The notes beneath the pieces are model-generated. The model did no database searches. It was not told the DNA's origin and saw only the letters and a program-made list of their open reading frames with translations. A stretch of 64,000 nt of DNA from Marisa cornuarietis (lineage: Eukaryota > Mollusca > Gastropoda > Architaenioglossa > Ampullariidae). Positions 1 to 11,160 of the stretch are shown here, in pieces. How positions within the stretch are numbered: the stretch's first letter is position 1; every line of letters begins with the position of its first letter. The position numbers were made by a program, and so were the translations under genes. Location of the stretch: the NCBI GenBank assembly GCA_004794655.1, contig SMMW01000480.1, positions 1-64,000 on the forward strand, read 5' to 3'.

Positions 1-2004
1 GTAATAAATTAAACAATTGATTAATGTAAAATATGTATTGCATGTAGGTCTTATAAGACATAATTGATTTTCCTTGTACGGTATTCCACATAGTGGAAAA
101 CGAAAATAGGGGACAAAGATTTAATACTTTAAACTTTAATAATAATAATAATACACAAGTACAGAGACTGATTGCATCATACTTTGGTGTTTTTGTATTA
201 CAGACGGACACTGCGCATGTGTAAAACAGTTGAAGAAGATGAAGTCAGCTTTGTATTATATTGTTAGATTGACAGTGTTAGACATATTCAAGATATGTCT
301 TACGTATGACACACTTATGAGGGGGGGGGATACTGTTCTCATCAATAAATTGAAGGATAATGAAAAACTGATTGATATTTTCAAAAAGCAATTAAAACTA
401 GATGTTGTAATGCTAGCATTCGTATACACATTTGACTAAGTGTGATTACTTCCTTTGTATTCGCTTTTCCCTCCCTTTATATGTATATGTGTATGATACA
501 AACGGCAATTACAATATCCCATCTTTCACACACATTTGTGAAAACTGTTTTAATATTTTGTTTCTCTAACTCATGCGTACAAACAGCAGACATGATAGCT
601 AAGACACACTATAGTGTGATGATACGCCTCTCACTGTCTCTGTCTCTCTCGCTGTCTCTCCCTGTCTGTCTCTGTCTCTCTGTCTGTAGAAAACGCATTT
701 TCTAGCTACGGTCGTGCATCCGTGACAGCTAGAGGGTTAAGTTTAAATATTCATCAAACAACTTTTAAACTGATCAGCTATATATATATATAAATTACTT
801 TTATTGTCTATTTTCTTTGAATTATATTTCATTGTTGTAACATACAGCGTTGTTAGTTGTGCCAGAGAATTTAGAGAGAGAAGGACTAGCAGCTCAAGCA
901 CGGGAACAGATAACTTGCGTCGCGCATGCGCTGGACTAAGTCATTGCTTCATTTTTTCCGGTTTCACTTTACACAGTGTGTCACAGAGTTACTGTCGTAA
1001 TTATATTGAGATATGTGTGTGTGAAAATAATAAGTGATCTATTATAATATGCAGTCTGTTGTAATATGTTAAATAATTTGATAAGATAAGCTAACACAAC
1101 GCACGATGTGAATGTGTTCAAAACAACATGTTAAACAAATCACTAAATAAGGATTTAAATGTGCTACAGAATAAATGGAGTTTAAGGTACGTTCCTTAGA
1201 GCCTTGGTCTGAAGTAATGCTGAATTAAATTCATTAAGAAACGATAAACTCGATATAAACCGCTTTCTGTAACCACAGGAAAACAATGAGGTAGAGAGCG
1301 AGAGCTTGCTGACATAACCATCTTCTTGACTTTAAAATAAATACATACATTATGATACAACGCTTTGTCTGACCAAAGATATTTCACATTATGATTCATA
1401 TATTAAAATATATGTATCAAAGCATTCTTTCTAAGAAGATTTCTTCAGTAGCCAAGGATTCTATATTATGCTCGCGGGTACAAAACAAAGAGACCGGAAG
1501 CTGCCGGTCAATGAGTTAAGTTGGTATACACCTGGACGCCAGGTGAGTCAGTGCTGGACCACTACACGCGCGCAGTTCTTTCCTTCAGTGTTTCTGGTCG
1601 TGCGGATGCTCATGATTTACATGCTCGTGTAATGTGTCGAGCCTGACTAGTTATCCAGTGCACACCTGGCTCCATTACAGTGTTGCTATGTATTTACACA
1701 TTTACTACACATTACATTACTTTGTACTTATCATTCGCTCCTTTTTAATTATAACACCATTAATTAAAGTATCACATCTATTACACAAATATAGGAAGCA
1801 AAAACTATTTTCATTTTCAAACTCAAGTATACAAACAAGAGACACGCTGACTAAAGGCGACACGCGCCTGACAACACCTGCGCTCTGTCTCTCTGTGGTC
1901 TGTCTGTGCATCTCTCTGCCTCTCTCTGTCTCGGTCTCTCTCACTGCGCTGTCTTTGTCTTACTCACTGCGCTCTGACTCTCTCTGTCTTTCTCTGTCTC
2001 AGTC
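1..2004. other. Intergenic, no gene recognised
   Basis: AT-rich sequence with no reading frame that resembles a protein family. A TCTC/TCTG low-complexity tract lies at about 623-690 and another at about 1880-2004; short open frames across them are Ser/Leu-rich translations of the simple repeat. A (TA)n run lies at 779-792. Confidence 0.6.
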
Positions 2005-2222
2005 TAGCTCTTTATTTGATGTTTAAGCAATTAGTATTTTAGTACCCACATTGATATGCCTGAGAGACTACCATAAAATACATTATATAACTGTATGCTC
2101 CATATATTACATATGTTGCAGTATATTTTTATGTACTGCATTAGAAATGTGCAAATTCATCATGTCACCCTCCTGTTAAGGGCCTTCGAAGGCCTAAACC
2201 ATAAAATATTCGATTCGATTGT
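2005..2222 (+). mobile_element. LINE 3-prime end fragment
   Basis: This stretch aligns base by base, with scattered mismatches, to the reverse complement of 41840-42060, the 3-prime untranslated end of the LINE inserted at 41837-42480. Shared landmarks in order are a TATTTTAG(T/C)ACCCACAT block, a CATATATTACATATGTTGCAG block and the TGTTAAGGGCC motif followed by GGCCTAAAC and ATAAA near the end. It is a 5-prime-truncated copy on the plus strand that runs into a TCTG-rich tract. No coding remains. Confidence 0.75.
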
Positions 2223-2370
2223 CTGTCTCAGTCTCTCTCTGTCTCTCTCTCTCACTGCGCTACCTTTGTCTCTCTCTGACTCTCTCTGCGCTCTCTCTGT
2301 GCTTCTATTTTTCTAACTCTCTGTCTCTGCGCTCTGTCTCTCTCTCTGCACTCTGTGTGTGCACTTTCTC
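2223..2370 (+). repeat. TCTC/TCTG low-complexity tract
   Basis: Imperfect CT-rich simple repeat directly after the LINE 3-prime end; it may have grown from the tail of that element. Confidence 0.75.
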
Positions 2371-2455
2371 ACTATCCGTCTTTCTGTAAACTCGCCAAAC
2401 ACTCTCAGGGAATTATACAGTTTCCAAGGAAAAGCTAGAAACAGCTTACGTTAGT

Positions 2456-2528
<73 letters not shown>
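2456..2528 (+). repeat. (CA)n microsatellite
   Basis: About 36 uninterrupted CA units. Confidence 0.97.
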
Positions 2529-2530
<2 letters not shown>

Positions 2531-2549
2531 GAAAAAATAAACCGTCAGG

Positions 2550-2720
2550 GTGTTCTGTGGTTCAAACACTCCCCGGTCACCATTGCAGTGAAATCCCTGG
2601 GTTCAGATCTCGTCTCTCGTCACTCTCTGTATGTGACAGCTGGTCACAGGCCTGGGTTCGGGAGTTTTTTCGGGATACTGGGGTTTCTCAGGTTTCCTTT
2701 CCTCTCCCTTAGCACAAAAT
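2550..2720 (+). mobile_element. tRNA-derived SINE fragment
   Basis: Shares the block GTCACCA(T/C)TGCAGTGA and GGGTTCAGATCTCGTCTC with the better preserved SINE at 25895-25990. The GGTTCAGATCT core resembles a polymerase III B box; the A-box half is missing. It continues into a body with GGTCACAGGCCTGGGTTC and ends near an A-rich stretch at 2725-2755. Confidence 0.6.
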
Positions 2721-3093
2721 CGCTTAAAAAAACAAGAAACAAACAAACAAAACGCACTTTCCTACTAAAGCAAACAGTCCTGCCGGGATGAAGTGCGGAG
2801 TAAAATAGACCTTATATCGCCGCCAGCCAACGGCCGGTACACGTTCACAACAGTTACACAATGTAATTAGTGACATCTGTAGATGGACGTCTTACAAGAA
2901 GATGGCCTAACCACGTGATCAACATTCAATGAAACAACCGCACGCACATCAGGTGCGAAGTAGTTCGATAAGGAATGCCGTAGTCAGAAACACTGCGCTA
3001 GAAAATTACTCCATTAATAGACCCCAACAGAGTCAAGGGCAAGTAAAGAAGCATACAATTAAGTTCAAAAAGATTTCCAAAGCACACAGGACT
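2721..3093. other. Intergenic, no gene recognised
   Basis: No coding similarity seen. The stretch ends exactly where homology to the second fucosyltransferase locus begins (3094). Confidence 0.5.
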
Positions 3094-3416
3094 AGTGATG
3101 CTGGAGATATTTGAAATCGTGCACGTGCACAATATTAAGGACTTTCAGGCGCTGGTTGTCGGGGGGAAGACAACTTGTCCAAGTCTCGATCCCAACACTC
3201 TGTCCTTGCTGTACATTGCGAATGCAGTTTATCGGAACAGCTCGTGATTTTAATATGACGCACGTGCAGTTCAGGGTCGGATCTACGCGCCAGGTGAACT
3301 TTGAGGCCTCTCTATGACGTCACGTTTTCTTGAGAATGACGTCGTCCGAATGACGCACACAAAGACGCAAGGTGTTCGAGAAGATTCTTGTTGTGGTCAA
3401 GACACGTCTGTCTGTC
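3094..3416 (+). promoter_or_regulatory. Conserved upstream region of fucosyltransferase copy A
   Basis: About 320 bp that align without large gaps to 20180-20500, upstream of copy B. Conserved items include E-box CACGTG-type sites (about 3121 and 3261), the octamer TGACGTCA (3313-3320, a CREB/ATF consensus site) and two further TGACG half sites within 45 bp. The promoter and 5-prime UTR probably lie here. No clear TATA box is seen. Role in regulation is inferred from position and conservation only. Confidence 0.45.
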
Positions 3417-3441
3417 ATGAAGTGTATAGGACGATCGTTTG
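3417..3441 (+). CDS. Fucosyltransferase copy A, coding exon 1
   Basis: A 25-nt coding exon (ATG AAG TGT ... TTT G) ending at a GT donor (GTAAGC at 3442). It encodes MKCIGRSF plus the first base of a Val codon. Joined to the acceptor at 6161-6164 it keeps frame and gives MKCIGRSFVLILCALV, a short cytoplasmic tail running into a signal-anchor helix, as expected of a type II Golgi glycosyltransferase. The start is supported by copy B: ATG, exon length, phase and donor are identical there (MKSQQTYF), while the upstream frame is open only in copy B. Inferred from sequence; no transcript seen. Confidence 0.72.
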
Positions 3442-3472
3442 GTAAGCTTTAATTTAAGTGTTCATCTCTTCC

Positions 3473-3487
3473 TCTCTCTCTCTCTAT

Positions 3488-3544
<57 letters not shown>
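3473..3544 (+). repeat. (TC)n(GT)n microsatellite in intron 1 of copy A
   Basis: CT-rich run followed by a long GT run and TACGTGTGTGTTTC. The same composite repeat sits at the same place in copy B (20567-20634), so it predates the duplication. Confidence 0.93.
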
Positions 3545-3547
<3 letters not shown>

Positions 3548-3926
3548 TGTGTGTTTCTATCCATCCATTGCTGAAATATTGTTACTGACTGTCTTTGACA
3601 AATTCTGTGTTAGTAACCAGTGAGGGTTGTACTGATGCTCTTTACCCAGTCAAATATAATCACTTGCATTGTCGCCTTCCGTCAGCTCTAACCTCCCGTG
3701 GGACCCCGGGGTATGCTTGCCTAGCGAGCATTGTAAGAATACGGTCCCTGCTGTCCAGCCAGGCATGTCGTAAGAGGTGACTAAGGTGGACACCTCACCT
3801 AGAGGTAAATTAGGTTGTGGTAGGGCTAACAACCCCACCATATAAAAAAAGCACTTTACAGAAACCAACACTAGAGTACTCGTTACGGATGGCGAAGGTA
3901 ATGAAACACACCAGGGAACTGGACTT

Positions 3927-4750
3927 ATGACGGACGACAGTCAAACCCGAGAGGAAGCTGGCACCCCGATGGTGGATTTACTGAAGCCGAAGCAGAAGTT
4001 GAGGGTGGGGTGCTGGAACGTCCAGACCTTGTATCAGACTGGCAGGTTGCCCCAACTAGTCAAGGAGTTTGACAAGTACAACTTGGACATCCTGGGAGTC
4101 AGCGAGGTCAGATGGACCGGCACGGGAAAGAGGAGACTAGCATCAGGACATACTGTCTTGTTCTCAGGAAGATCAGACGACTGAAGGAGTAGCACTACTC
4201 CTCAATAGGAAAACTGAAAACACACTGCTGGAATGGAAGCCTTATAGACCCAGGCTTCTGAAAGCAAGATTCCATTCAAAGTACACCAAGCTGACAGTGC
4301 TAGTTTGCTATGCACCAACAGAAGACTCCGAGGCAGAAGACAAGGACGCTTTTAACGATCAGCTCCAGGCAGACACGGAGAGCGTCCGAGCCCATGATTT
4401 GTTGCTCATCGCCGGCGATCTCAATGCCAAGGTGGGAAGTGACAACACCTGCAGGGAGCATATCATGGGCAAGCATGGAATTGGAACCATCAATATCAAC
4501 GGAGAGAGACTGGCAGACTTTTGTGAAGAAAACAATCTACTGATTGGAGGCACACTCTTCCAACACAAAGACATCCACAAGGCAACGTGGACATCACCAG
4601 AAGGAGTCACAAAGAACCAGATAGACCATACCATCATAAACTTAAGATGGAGGAGCTCACTTCAAGATGTCAGAGCTTCCAGAGGAGCAGACGTTGCCAG
4701 TGACCACACTCTTGTGATAGCCGCAGTTTCTCAAGATGTCACACACCGGG
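3927..4750 (+). pseudogene. LINE apurinic-type endonuclease, frameshifted
   Basis: Two frames joined by a shift near 4184 give a complete endonuclease/exonuclease/phosphatase domain of a non-LTR retrotransposon. Motifs in order: VGCWNVQTL (Asn), LGVSEVRWTG (Glu), VCYAPTED, IAGDLNAKVG (Asp and Asn), QIDHTI and the terminal SDH. In the family this domain nicks target DNA for target-primed reverse transcription. Vertebrate databases often label similar sequence craniofacial development protein 2-like. Broken by the frameshift; the reading frame then runs into the deletion junction near 4780. Confidence 0.8.
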
Positions 4751-4779
4751 GATGCGGAGGTGGAGATTCGAGGCCGCCT

Positions 4780-5281
4780 CACTCAGGAGCACATGGAAGG
4801 CAAAAAACATCAGCCAGAAGATCAAGCTGAGAATCTTCAAGTCAAATGTGAGCAGCACCCTCCTTTATGGATCAGAATCATGGAAGATGACCATAAACAT
4901 CGGTAACAGGCTTGACGTCTTCCAAAACAGATGCCTCAGGCGCATACTTAACATCTTTTGCCCACACACCATCACCAATGAAGAACTCCACCGAAGAACT
5001 GAAACCAAGTTCATCACCACGCAGGTTCAACGAAGGCGTTGGCGATGGATTGAACATGTGCTCCGCCACCAGACAGCAGACCTCTCCAGAATCGCCCTAC
5101 GATAGACTCCAGACGGTCGAAGAAAACGAGGCCGTCCAAAGGAAAATTTGAGAAGAACAGTGGAAAGGGAGATGAAAGGAAAGGGCTGGACATGGGGTCG
5201 TCTGGAGCGAGTTTCAGCCGATCGACATCAGTGGCAGGCTGTGGTTGAGGCCTTATGTGCAACTAGCACGAAGAGGATTGT
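4780..5281 (+). pseudogene. LINE reverse transcriptase C-terminal domain remnant
   Basis: Encodes the typical post-RT region: WKAKNISQKIKLRIFKS, LLYGSESWK, RCLRRIL, RRRWRWIEHVLR and, after a stop at about 5104 and a frame change, WQAVVEAL. The core RT motifs (YADD and others) are absent. The segment starting at AGCACATGGAAGGC is shared almost exactly with 16231-16325. Confidence 0.78.
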
Positions 5282-5846
5282 CAGCTCCAACCGTCAGATT
5301 AAACTACCGTCTGTAGCCGATAAAAATGGGATAAAAAGGTTTTTCGACTGTGTGAAGCTCCAGAATATTTTAATTCATTTATAATTAAGTACTGTGATTT
5401 CATCGGGAGAGACAGCGAGACGTTAACTTGTTATTAGCCGGACAGCACACAAGAAGCGATTACATTGTGGAAACATAAGCATGACAAATTACCAGCAAAA
5501 TTTCCAGGAATTTAGAAAACAGTCCTCTACCTGCTAACTAGAATGTATTACACGTTATTTCTCAATTTGCTGTATACTTGTGCTGAAAGCACTCTTCACA
5601 TTTCTTTTGATTGTCGACAAATCTTAAAGAAAAACGAATTAGATACCCATTCAAACCTTCTAGGCTTTGTGTTTTTGTAGCGTGTAGTGCTTTTGTTATA
5701 GAAATATTCTTTATCTAATTATTACTATTTGACAACTATTTAGTTAAAGTAAAATCTTAACTAGTTTTCATGTGTTACAGGTGTAGAGAAAATAAAAGCA
5801 TGTTTGTTCAATGGCATTACTCTAGCATTACACAGCACGGTATTTA

Positions 5847-5925
5847 TTTATTGCTAATTTACTACTACTACTACTACTACTAATAATAATAATAATAATA
5901 ACAACAACAACAATTCTTTTCATGC
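5847..5925 (+). repeat. (TAC)n(TAA)n(CAA)n compound microsatellite
   Basis: Compound trinucleotide run in intron 1 of copy A; absent from the corresponding part of copy B. Confidence 0.9.
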
Positions 5926-6164
5926 AGTATCACTCGTTCGATTAAAAAATAGTACGAATGCTGCAGATAGCGATCTCATACAGTTACTGTGAAGAAGTCA
6001 AAGACAGTGATAAAGGACCCATCAACATAAAACGTTAGTTGCTATAAACAGAGACCAGTTAACTCCCCTAAATCACTATATATAACCTTCAAATAATATT
6101 CTTCATAGTAACTTCCCCATCTCTATTGGATTAAAAAAATTTCGTAATGTATTTATTTTTGCAG

Positions 6165-7381
6165 TTTTAATCCTTTGCGCCCTTGTTGCGGTTGTTGACT
6201 GGGAGGTGTTTAGAAGACGCCATTATGTCCCGGAGTTCACACTCTCCTCCTTTGCTAGCCTTATGAGCAGAAGAGAGAGCAGCAAGTCAAGAGGAGCAGC
6301 CCCCGACCGTGATTCTTCGACTAATGCGAGTTCCGTACACCCTACAACTTCCAGCAGCTGGAGTATAATCAATCTGAAGCCTAATACATCTACAAGCAAC
6401 AGAAATTCGTATCAGCCGACCACTCTCTCCTATCCGCCTAATTCATGTGCTGGTGGCTGGGAATTTCGAAGCTCATCTACTATTCCACGTGTCACAAACA
6501 GCACAATACCACCTGTCACAAGAGGCACTAGAACTGTTGCTTCGTTGCACAGCCTCAACGGTTCCAAGGTGATCTGCGCATCACCTTACGGCAGGCTGGG
6601 AAATCAGATGTTTCAGTATGCGTCTCTTTTAGGGATTGCACTGAAAACAAACAGGATACCGGTCTTTTTAGGCAGGTCGTCTCTTTTGCATGGTGTGTTA
6701 CGTAATACTTCGATAATTGAGAATTCTCTCAAATACTCAAGCCAGTGCAAAGAGAAGTACGTTTTGGAGTCCGGGTGTTGCAAATTTTTCCCAGGGTTCT
6801 TCGATCTGGATCCAAACAAGAATTACGGTATTGGAACTTTCCTCCAGTCTTGGCGATACTTCTTTGAACACGAAGCGGAAATACTTGAAGCGATGAAGTT
6901 CAAGGACTTTATAGTATCCCAGGCTCAGAAGGTGGTTGGCAGCCTCCGACAGAAATACAACCGTACGCTTACAGGCATCCACGTACGAAGGGGAGACTTC
7001 ATTCGTTATAAGTATCTGGGTTATAAGACAGCTCCTGTACAATATCTTTTGCGTGCCATGGATTACGTCAGAAAACGGTTCGTTGACGTCGCTTTTGTTG
7101 TCTCCTCGGATGACGTCAGATGGTGCCAGGAACAGTTTGCAAACACAAGTGACGTCACTGTGCTGCCGAACACGTCACTCCCTGCTGTGGACATGATGAC
7201 TCTTGCGTCACTGGATCACATGATCATGACGGTGGGCACGTTTGGGTGGTGGGCTAGTTTTCTGAACCCCGGGATAACCGTCTACTACCGAGACTTTGCT
7301 CATCCGGGTACATCTATTTTAGCACAGTTTAACCCAAACGGTACGGACTACTACTGTCCAGTCTGGACTTCTTTGTCGTGA
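6165..7381 (+). CDS. Galactoside alpha-1,2-fucosyltransferase-like protein, copy A (exon 2)
   Basis: Main coding exon. With exon 1 it gives a 413-residue protein. Family 11 fucosyltransferases move fucose from GDP-fucose to terminal galactose in the Golgi. Order: signal-anchor helix (about residues 8-24); Ser/Thr/Pro-rich stem with several N-x-S/T sites (35-135); catalytic domain with GRLGNQMFQYA (151-161), HVRRGD (281-286, the GDP-fucose motif), SSDD (322-325) and TVGTFGWWASFL (364-375). These match the three conserved GT11 motifs. An acceptor (TTTATTTTTGCAG) ends at 6164; the stop is TGA at 7379. Length and motifs look normal and the frame is open, so it is probably functional. Acceptor sugar and linkage are inferred from family only. 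The paralogue is at 20501-22807. Confidence 0.9.
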
Positions 7382-7884
7382 ATGACATCGTCATTGCCAT
7401 CAATAATCTCGCTAGTGAGGGTGTCACGAACCGTCTTGATTTCATATATTTATGACTCTTGAGGTTCATAATTCATCGTTTCTTTTCTTACAAATACACA
7501 ACTTTTTGAGTATATTTTAAACAACTTCTAGTAAAATCGACAAGTTTTTACTCTTTAATATACAGTTTTAAAAGTCTTTGGTCGGACGGTATTTCGTTAG
7601 GATATAAATATTTTATATCTGTACTGTTCCCTTTTGATCCCCTGAAGAAATCCTTTCCTGACGTTAAAAAACCCGGCAAGATAAATAAAGTGAGTAAGCC
7701 TTAACAGGATAAAATCACAATATTGCAACCTGTATGTGTACGCTTGAATGTGTTCTGTGTTGGTTTGCTGCTGTGTAGCAGACTATTGGCTGCAGTCACG
7801 GAATAGTGTAACATCTACCGGACTGTAGCCGATGCTGATGTTGCTAAGTTTTGAGGAATAAGAGGTCAGGTCGCGGGCTAAAGG
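7382..7884. other. 3-prime flank of copy A, no gene
   Basis: Homology with copy B stops about 9 bp after the stop codon. AT-rich sequence that would include the 3-prime UTR (AATAAA-like AATAAAGTGAG at 7682). No other gene recognised. Confidence 0.5.
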
Positions 7885-8664
7885 TGTCACGAAAGTATTT
7901 CAACGTTCTTGCTTTCTTGAGACAAATCAGTCAAGAGCGTAGAAGAGTACACAATATTTACAGTTTATTTTGGTCACACGTCTATATATATATATATACA
8001 CACACTCAGAATACCCTATACACATCAGGTGGCGTAGTTACAGTTTCTTCTTTCAGGGTAGAGGTCACGCACCGTGTTGACCCCACGCTTCCTCCTCAGT
8101 CTTTTGTTATGTCCAGCGCCCTCGCTCAATGCTATCCCCCCGTTAGCCGCTACAAAATAAAAACATCGGTTCGAAATAATTCTTCTGCCTAAACTCCCTC
8201 TACTAAGATTATTTAAGACTATAACGGGCTAGTTTTATCTATTATGACACTACCTACTCCTTAACCAATAATACTATATACTAAAATATTATTTAAAAGA
8301 AGTACTAAAACTTGACCAACTAGGCAATTTAAAAGCGCTAGCGCCCGTTGTCTCCCGCAGACTGTGCGCTGGGCTGAGTCTTCTCAGTGTCCGGACTAAG
8401 CGCCGACTGACTTGCAGGTCACAGACTACTGACCCTAGGGCTCACGTGATCAGTTTCCTCCCATCGTGGCCCTGCGTCCCTACCCCCATGCTACCCAATA
8501 CCCTGACGCTGATCTCCCTACCCTACGCTATTTTCACTGTCCGCTGGTCGTCTACCCGAACAAAGAACTAGCCTTATAAATACCTAGCCTTATTATGCTC
8601 CCTCCTCGTACTTGTAGCGCTAGGTCTACTTTCTTATTATAGAGTCTGATGTCACTCTGTGACA
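7885..8664 (-). repeat. LTR of a gypsy-type relic
   Basis: 780-bp block bounded by TGTCAC at the left and GTGACA at the right, a perfect 6-bp terminal inverted pair with TG...CA ends. On the minus strand it is preceded directly by a purine run (G-rich, 8668-8681), the expected polypurine tract of a 3-prime LTR. A (TA)n run lies inside. The matching 5-prime LTR is not present in the window. Confidence 0.6.
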
Positions 8665-10225
8665 ACTATCCCCCCCCCCACTCTAAGAAGAAACCCAGTT
8701 CTTCGGACGGTTTCCAAAAACGCTTGTACCTATCTCTAAGAAAGAAGAAAAACAAATGTATCTAATCAACAAATATTTACAGCTTATCTCTCACTGTCCA
8801 TTGTTTTGTAGAAAGGATCGGAGACATTGGCAGTTCTATACAGATTGTTTGACTTAACGTTAGATAGAAAAACGACGTTTCCTCATCTCACACGAACGGA
8901 TGTACTGCTTAACGTCTCGAGATATACCTGGCCAGAAGAAAGAATGAGTTATTCTTTTGAAAGTGCTATCTTCAGCTCTTTGACCAGAAGATCGCTCGTC
9001 GTAGGCAGACACTAAAACAGCTTCCCGGAGCTGAGAGGGGACCAATAGCTGGTCTGTAGTCTGCAAAGAACACTTTTGATAGAACCTTCGGTACAGTACA
9101 TGTCCGCGTAAAAAGTATGTCACCACAGAATGAGGGGTCTCATGCCTTTACAGAATACAAGGCTTTCATTTCCGACATTAGACGCGTGGACGACTCCACT
9201 GGCAATGTCAACCGAATGGCAGTGAGGGATAGTAAAACTACCGTTTTCACTACTTGTAGTGTTTGGGGAGACAACTGTGCAAACCGAAGCTGGTACCAGC
9301 GATACATTGCATGCTGATGCTCTATGGCCTCTTTGATTACATCTGAAACATACAATGTTATCGTCTATCCTTGTCTGAGACGATTTAAGTCTCGATTGGG
9401 CATAGTCTGGTTGATTTCGATTATCCGCTGATATTCCCGGGGGGTTAAAAAATGGTTAGCAGGAATTCTCTCTTCCCTACTGTCAGGTGCTCTACTTGTG
9501 TTTAGTGGGAACCGAAGATTCGTTCCTCGGTCGTTATGATAGACATGCTGAGTCCTGGTGTCTACACCGACACCCGATGACCAGACGTCAACATGATGAA
9601 CAGTGGTCTGTTGTTCTGGGTGGGCCTCCCTGTACAACTCTGCTGCCTCCATCATTTCTGCGACAGACTGGTGTTTTCGCTCGCGCAGGAAAGCCTCTAT
9701 AGTGATTTTAATAACTGTTCGCGCAGAATAAGGTCCCTCAATTTAGTGAAATTAGTTTGGACACCCGCGAGTTCTATCCATCTGTCACATAAATGGTCTG
9801 CCCTAACGAGAAAGCTTGTCATGGATTCGTCTTTTTGGGGTCTAATCGCTCTAAACTTAGTTCGAAATCCCTCCTCTGAACACTGGCATCTTTTAAGTAA
9901 CTGTCGTAGCTGAGAGACTGTTTCAGGGATAGTTCGTGGCAAATTGTTAGAGCTTTCCCTCTTAAAAGACTTTCTAGGTAAATGTGCCAGTCTGACTTAG
10001 GCCAGTTGAGTACCGTCGCATGTTTTTCAAACCTGAACAGGTAGCTATCTATGTTATCCGAGCCATCATCAAAGTATGGTAGTTTGGGTGTTCCGTGATG
10101 GCTAACCTCCCCGTTGCTGGCTATTTCCAACTGAGTGGAGGCGCTTTGGGCTTGCAGCTGAGCTAACCTAAGTTCGTGATCTCTTTGCCTTTCAGCCTGT
10201 GCTATTTTAGCTGCATGGCATCTAT
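8665..10225 (-). mobile_element. Internally deleted gypsy-like retrotransposon relic
   Basis: Read on the minus strand from 10225 to 8665 it holds a charged coiled N-terminus (AERQRDHELRLAQLQAQ), a Gag domain in broken frames (YLFRFEKHA, EEGFRTKFR, DRWIELAGV, RDLILREQLL, ELYREAHPE), then an integrase zinc-binding segment (8860-9060: FFWPGISRDVKQYIRSCE). Protease, RT, RNase H and the integrase core are not seen. Several frameshifts show it is dead. The Gag is different from that of the neighbouring intact element. The 3-prime LTR is at 7885-8664. Confidence 0.72.
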
Positions 10226-10633
10226 TACAAAATGAAAGGAATGTCCAGCAACAATATCACATCTAGGGCAAAAAAAGCTCACAGCCAGTGAAGGTCTTCA
10301 TGACTCGCTGTGAGGACCACTTCACGCAGCTGACACGGACTTGCTGAACACTGGATGATGGAGTGGGATTTCTGAGTAATTTCCGTGCAAACATCCAGAT
10401 GTAAAATAATCGAGTATTTGTAACACAAGGCCTTACAAACACATGAATGTGACTTTGTTAACTATAATTTAGAGGGTTTCTTAGACAACTGGGAAACAAC
10501 TCGTTTGTAGATTGCATCACGTCATTTGACTTTGTCTAACAGAGACTCACATGAAGAGGATTATAGATACTCCTAACATCTTGCCAGAATACATTAAGAT
10601 TTATGCCCCTGCAAGAAAATTGTCTAAGCAGGG
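10226..10633. other. Intergenic, no gene recognised
   Basis: No confident similarity. A short minus-strand peptide with CPRC spacing at about 10230-10275 was seen but is too short to assign. Confidence 0.4.
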
Positions 10634-10927
10634 TGTAATAAGACGTACGCACATACACTTACCTTGCACGCGCACGACGTATATTACAAACATGCACCCC
10701 GCTCGACGAGCCCCCGTTGATGGAATGAAGGTGAAGAGATTTCTCGTTGTTTTTGAAAAATGAAGGACTCACTCTCTTCCGTCTGTCTGTCTGTCAAACC
10801 GTCCCCTTTCTTCTTCTCACGTCATTTCTTCCCAAAACGACGACAAACAAATGACGCACACAAGACGTCAAACACAAGACACCATTCACACACGAAACAA
10901 TACAAGACCTACCCCTAACTCATTACA
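10634..10927 (-). repeat. 3-prime LTR (left end)
   Basis: 294 bp, TGTAAT...ATTACA on the plus strand, no difference seen from the other LTR. It contains a (TCTG)n run and several TGACG motifs. Confidence 0.93.
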
Positions 10928-10938
10928 CTCCCCCTTGC
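10928..10938 (-). promoter_or_regulatory. Polypurine tract
   Basis: On the minus strand the sequence AAGGGGGAG directly precedes the 3-prime LTR; in LTR elements such a tract primes plus-strand DNA synthesis. Confidence 0.7.
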
Positions 10939-11160
10939 TAAAACTGAAATCTCCCAGATTTCCACCAACTAGGTCGCTATATTGTTTCGGTAAACCCCCA
11001 ACTCAAAATAACTTAGCAACTGAACTGCACCTAACAAAAATCTTTCCTGGCTAATTTATAACGCTACTCTTTACTCATGAAACAATGGAGTAAAACATTT
11101 CTAACAAATAATATTAACGGCAGTCAGCTTACATTATATTTACATGTTCATTACGCCACC

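Larger units (their letters stand above)
3686..5406 (+). mobile_element. Internally deleted LINE in intron 1 of copy A
   Basis: Boundaries come from comparison with copy B, where CTTCAG joins GAGAGACA directly (about 20905). The element begins with a 5-prime leader containing GTCGTAAGAGGTGACTAA, then a nearly complete APE-type endonuclease (3927-4750), then a jump straight to the C-terminal domain of reverse transcriptase (about 4780-5280) and a short 3-prime tail. The whole RT core is missing, so it cannot move on its own. No clean target-site duplication is visible. Confidence 0.8.

Noticed and set aside
1634..2026. 130-residue open frame
   Set aside because: C-terminal half is a TCTC/TCTG simple repeat and the rest has no family features.
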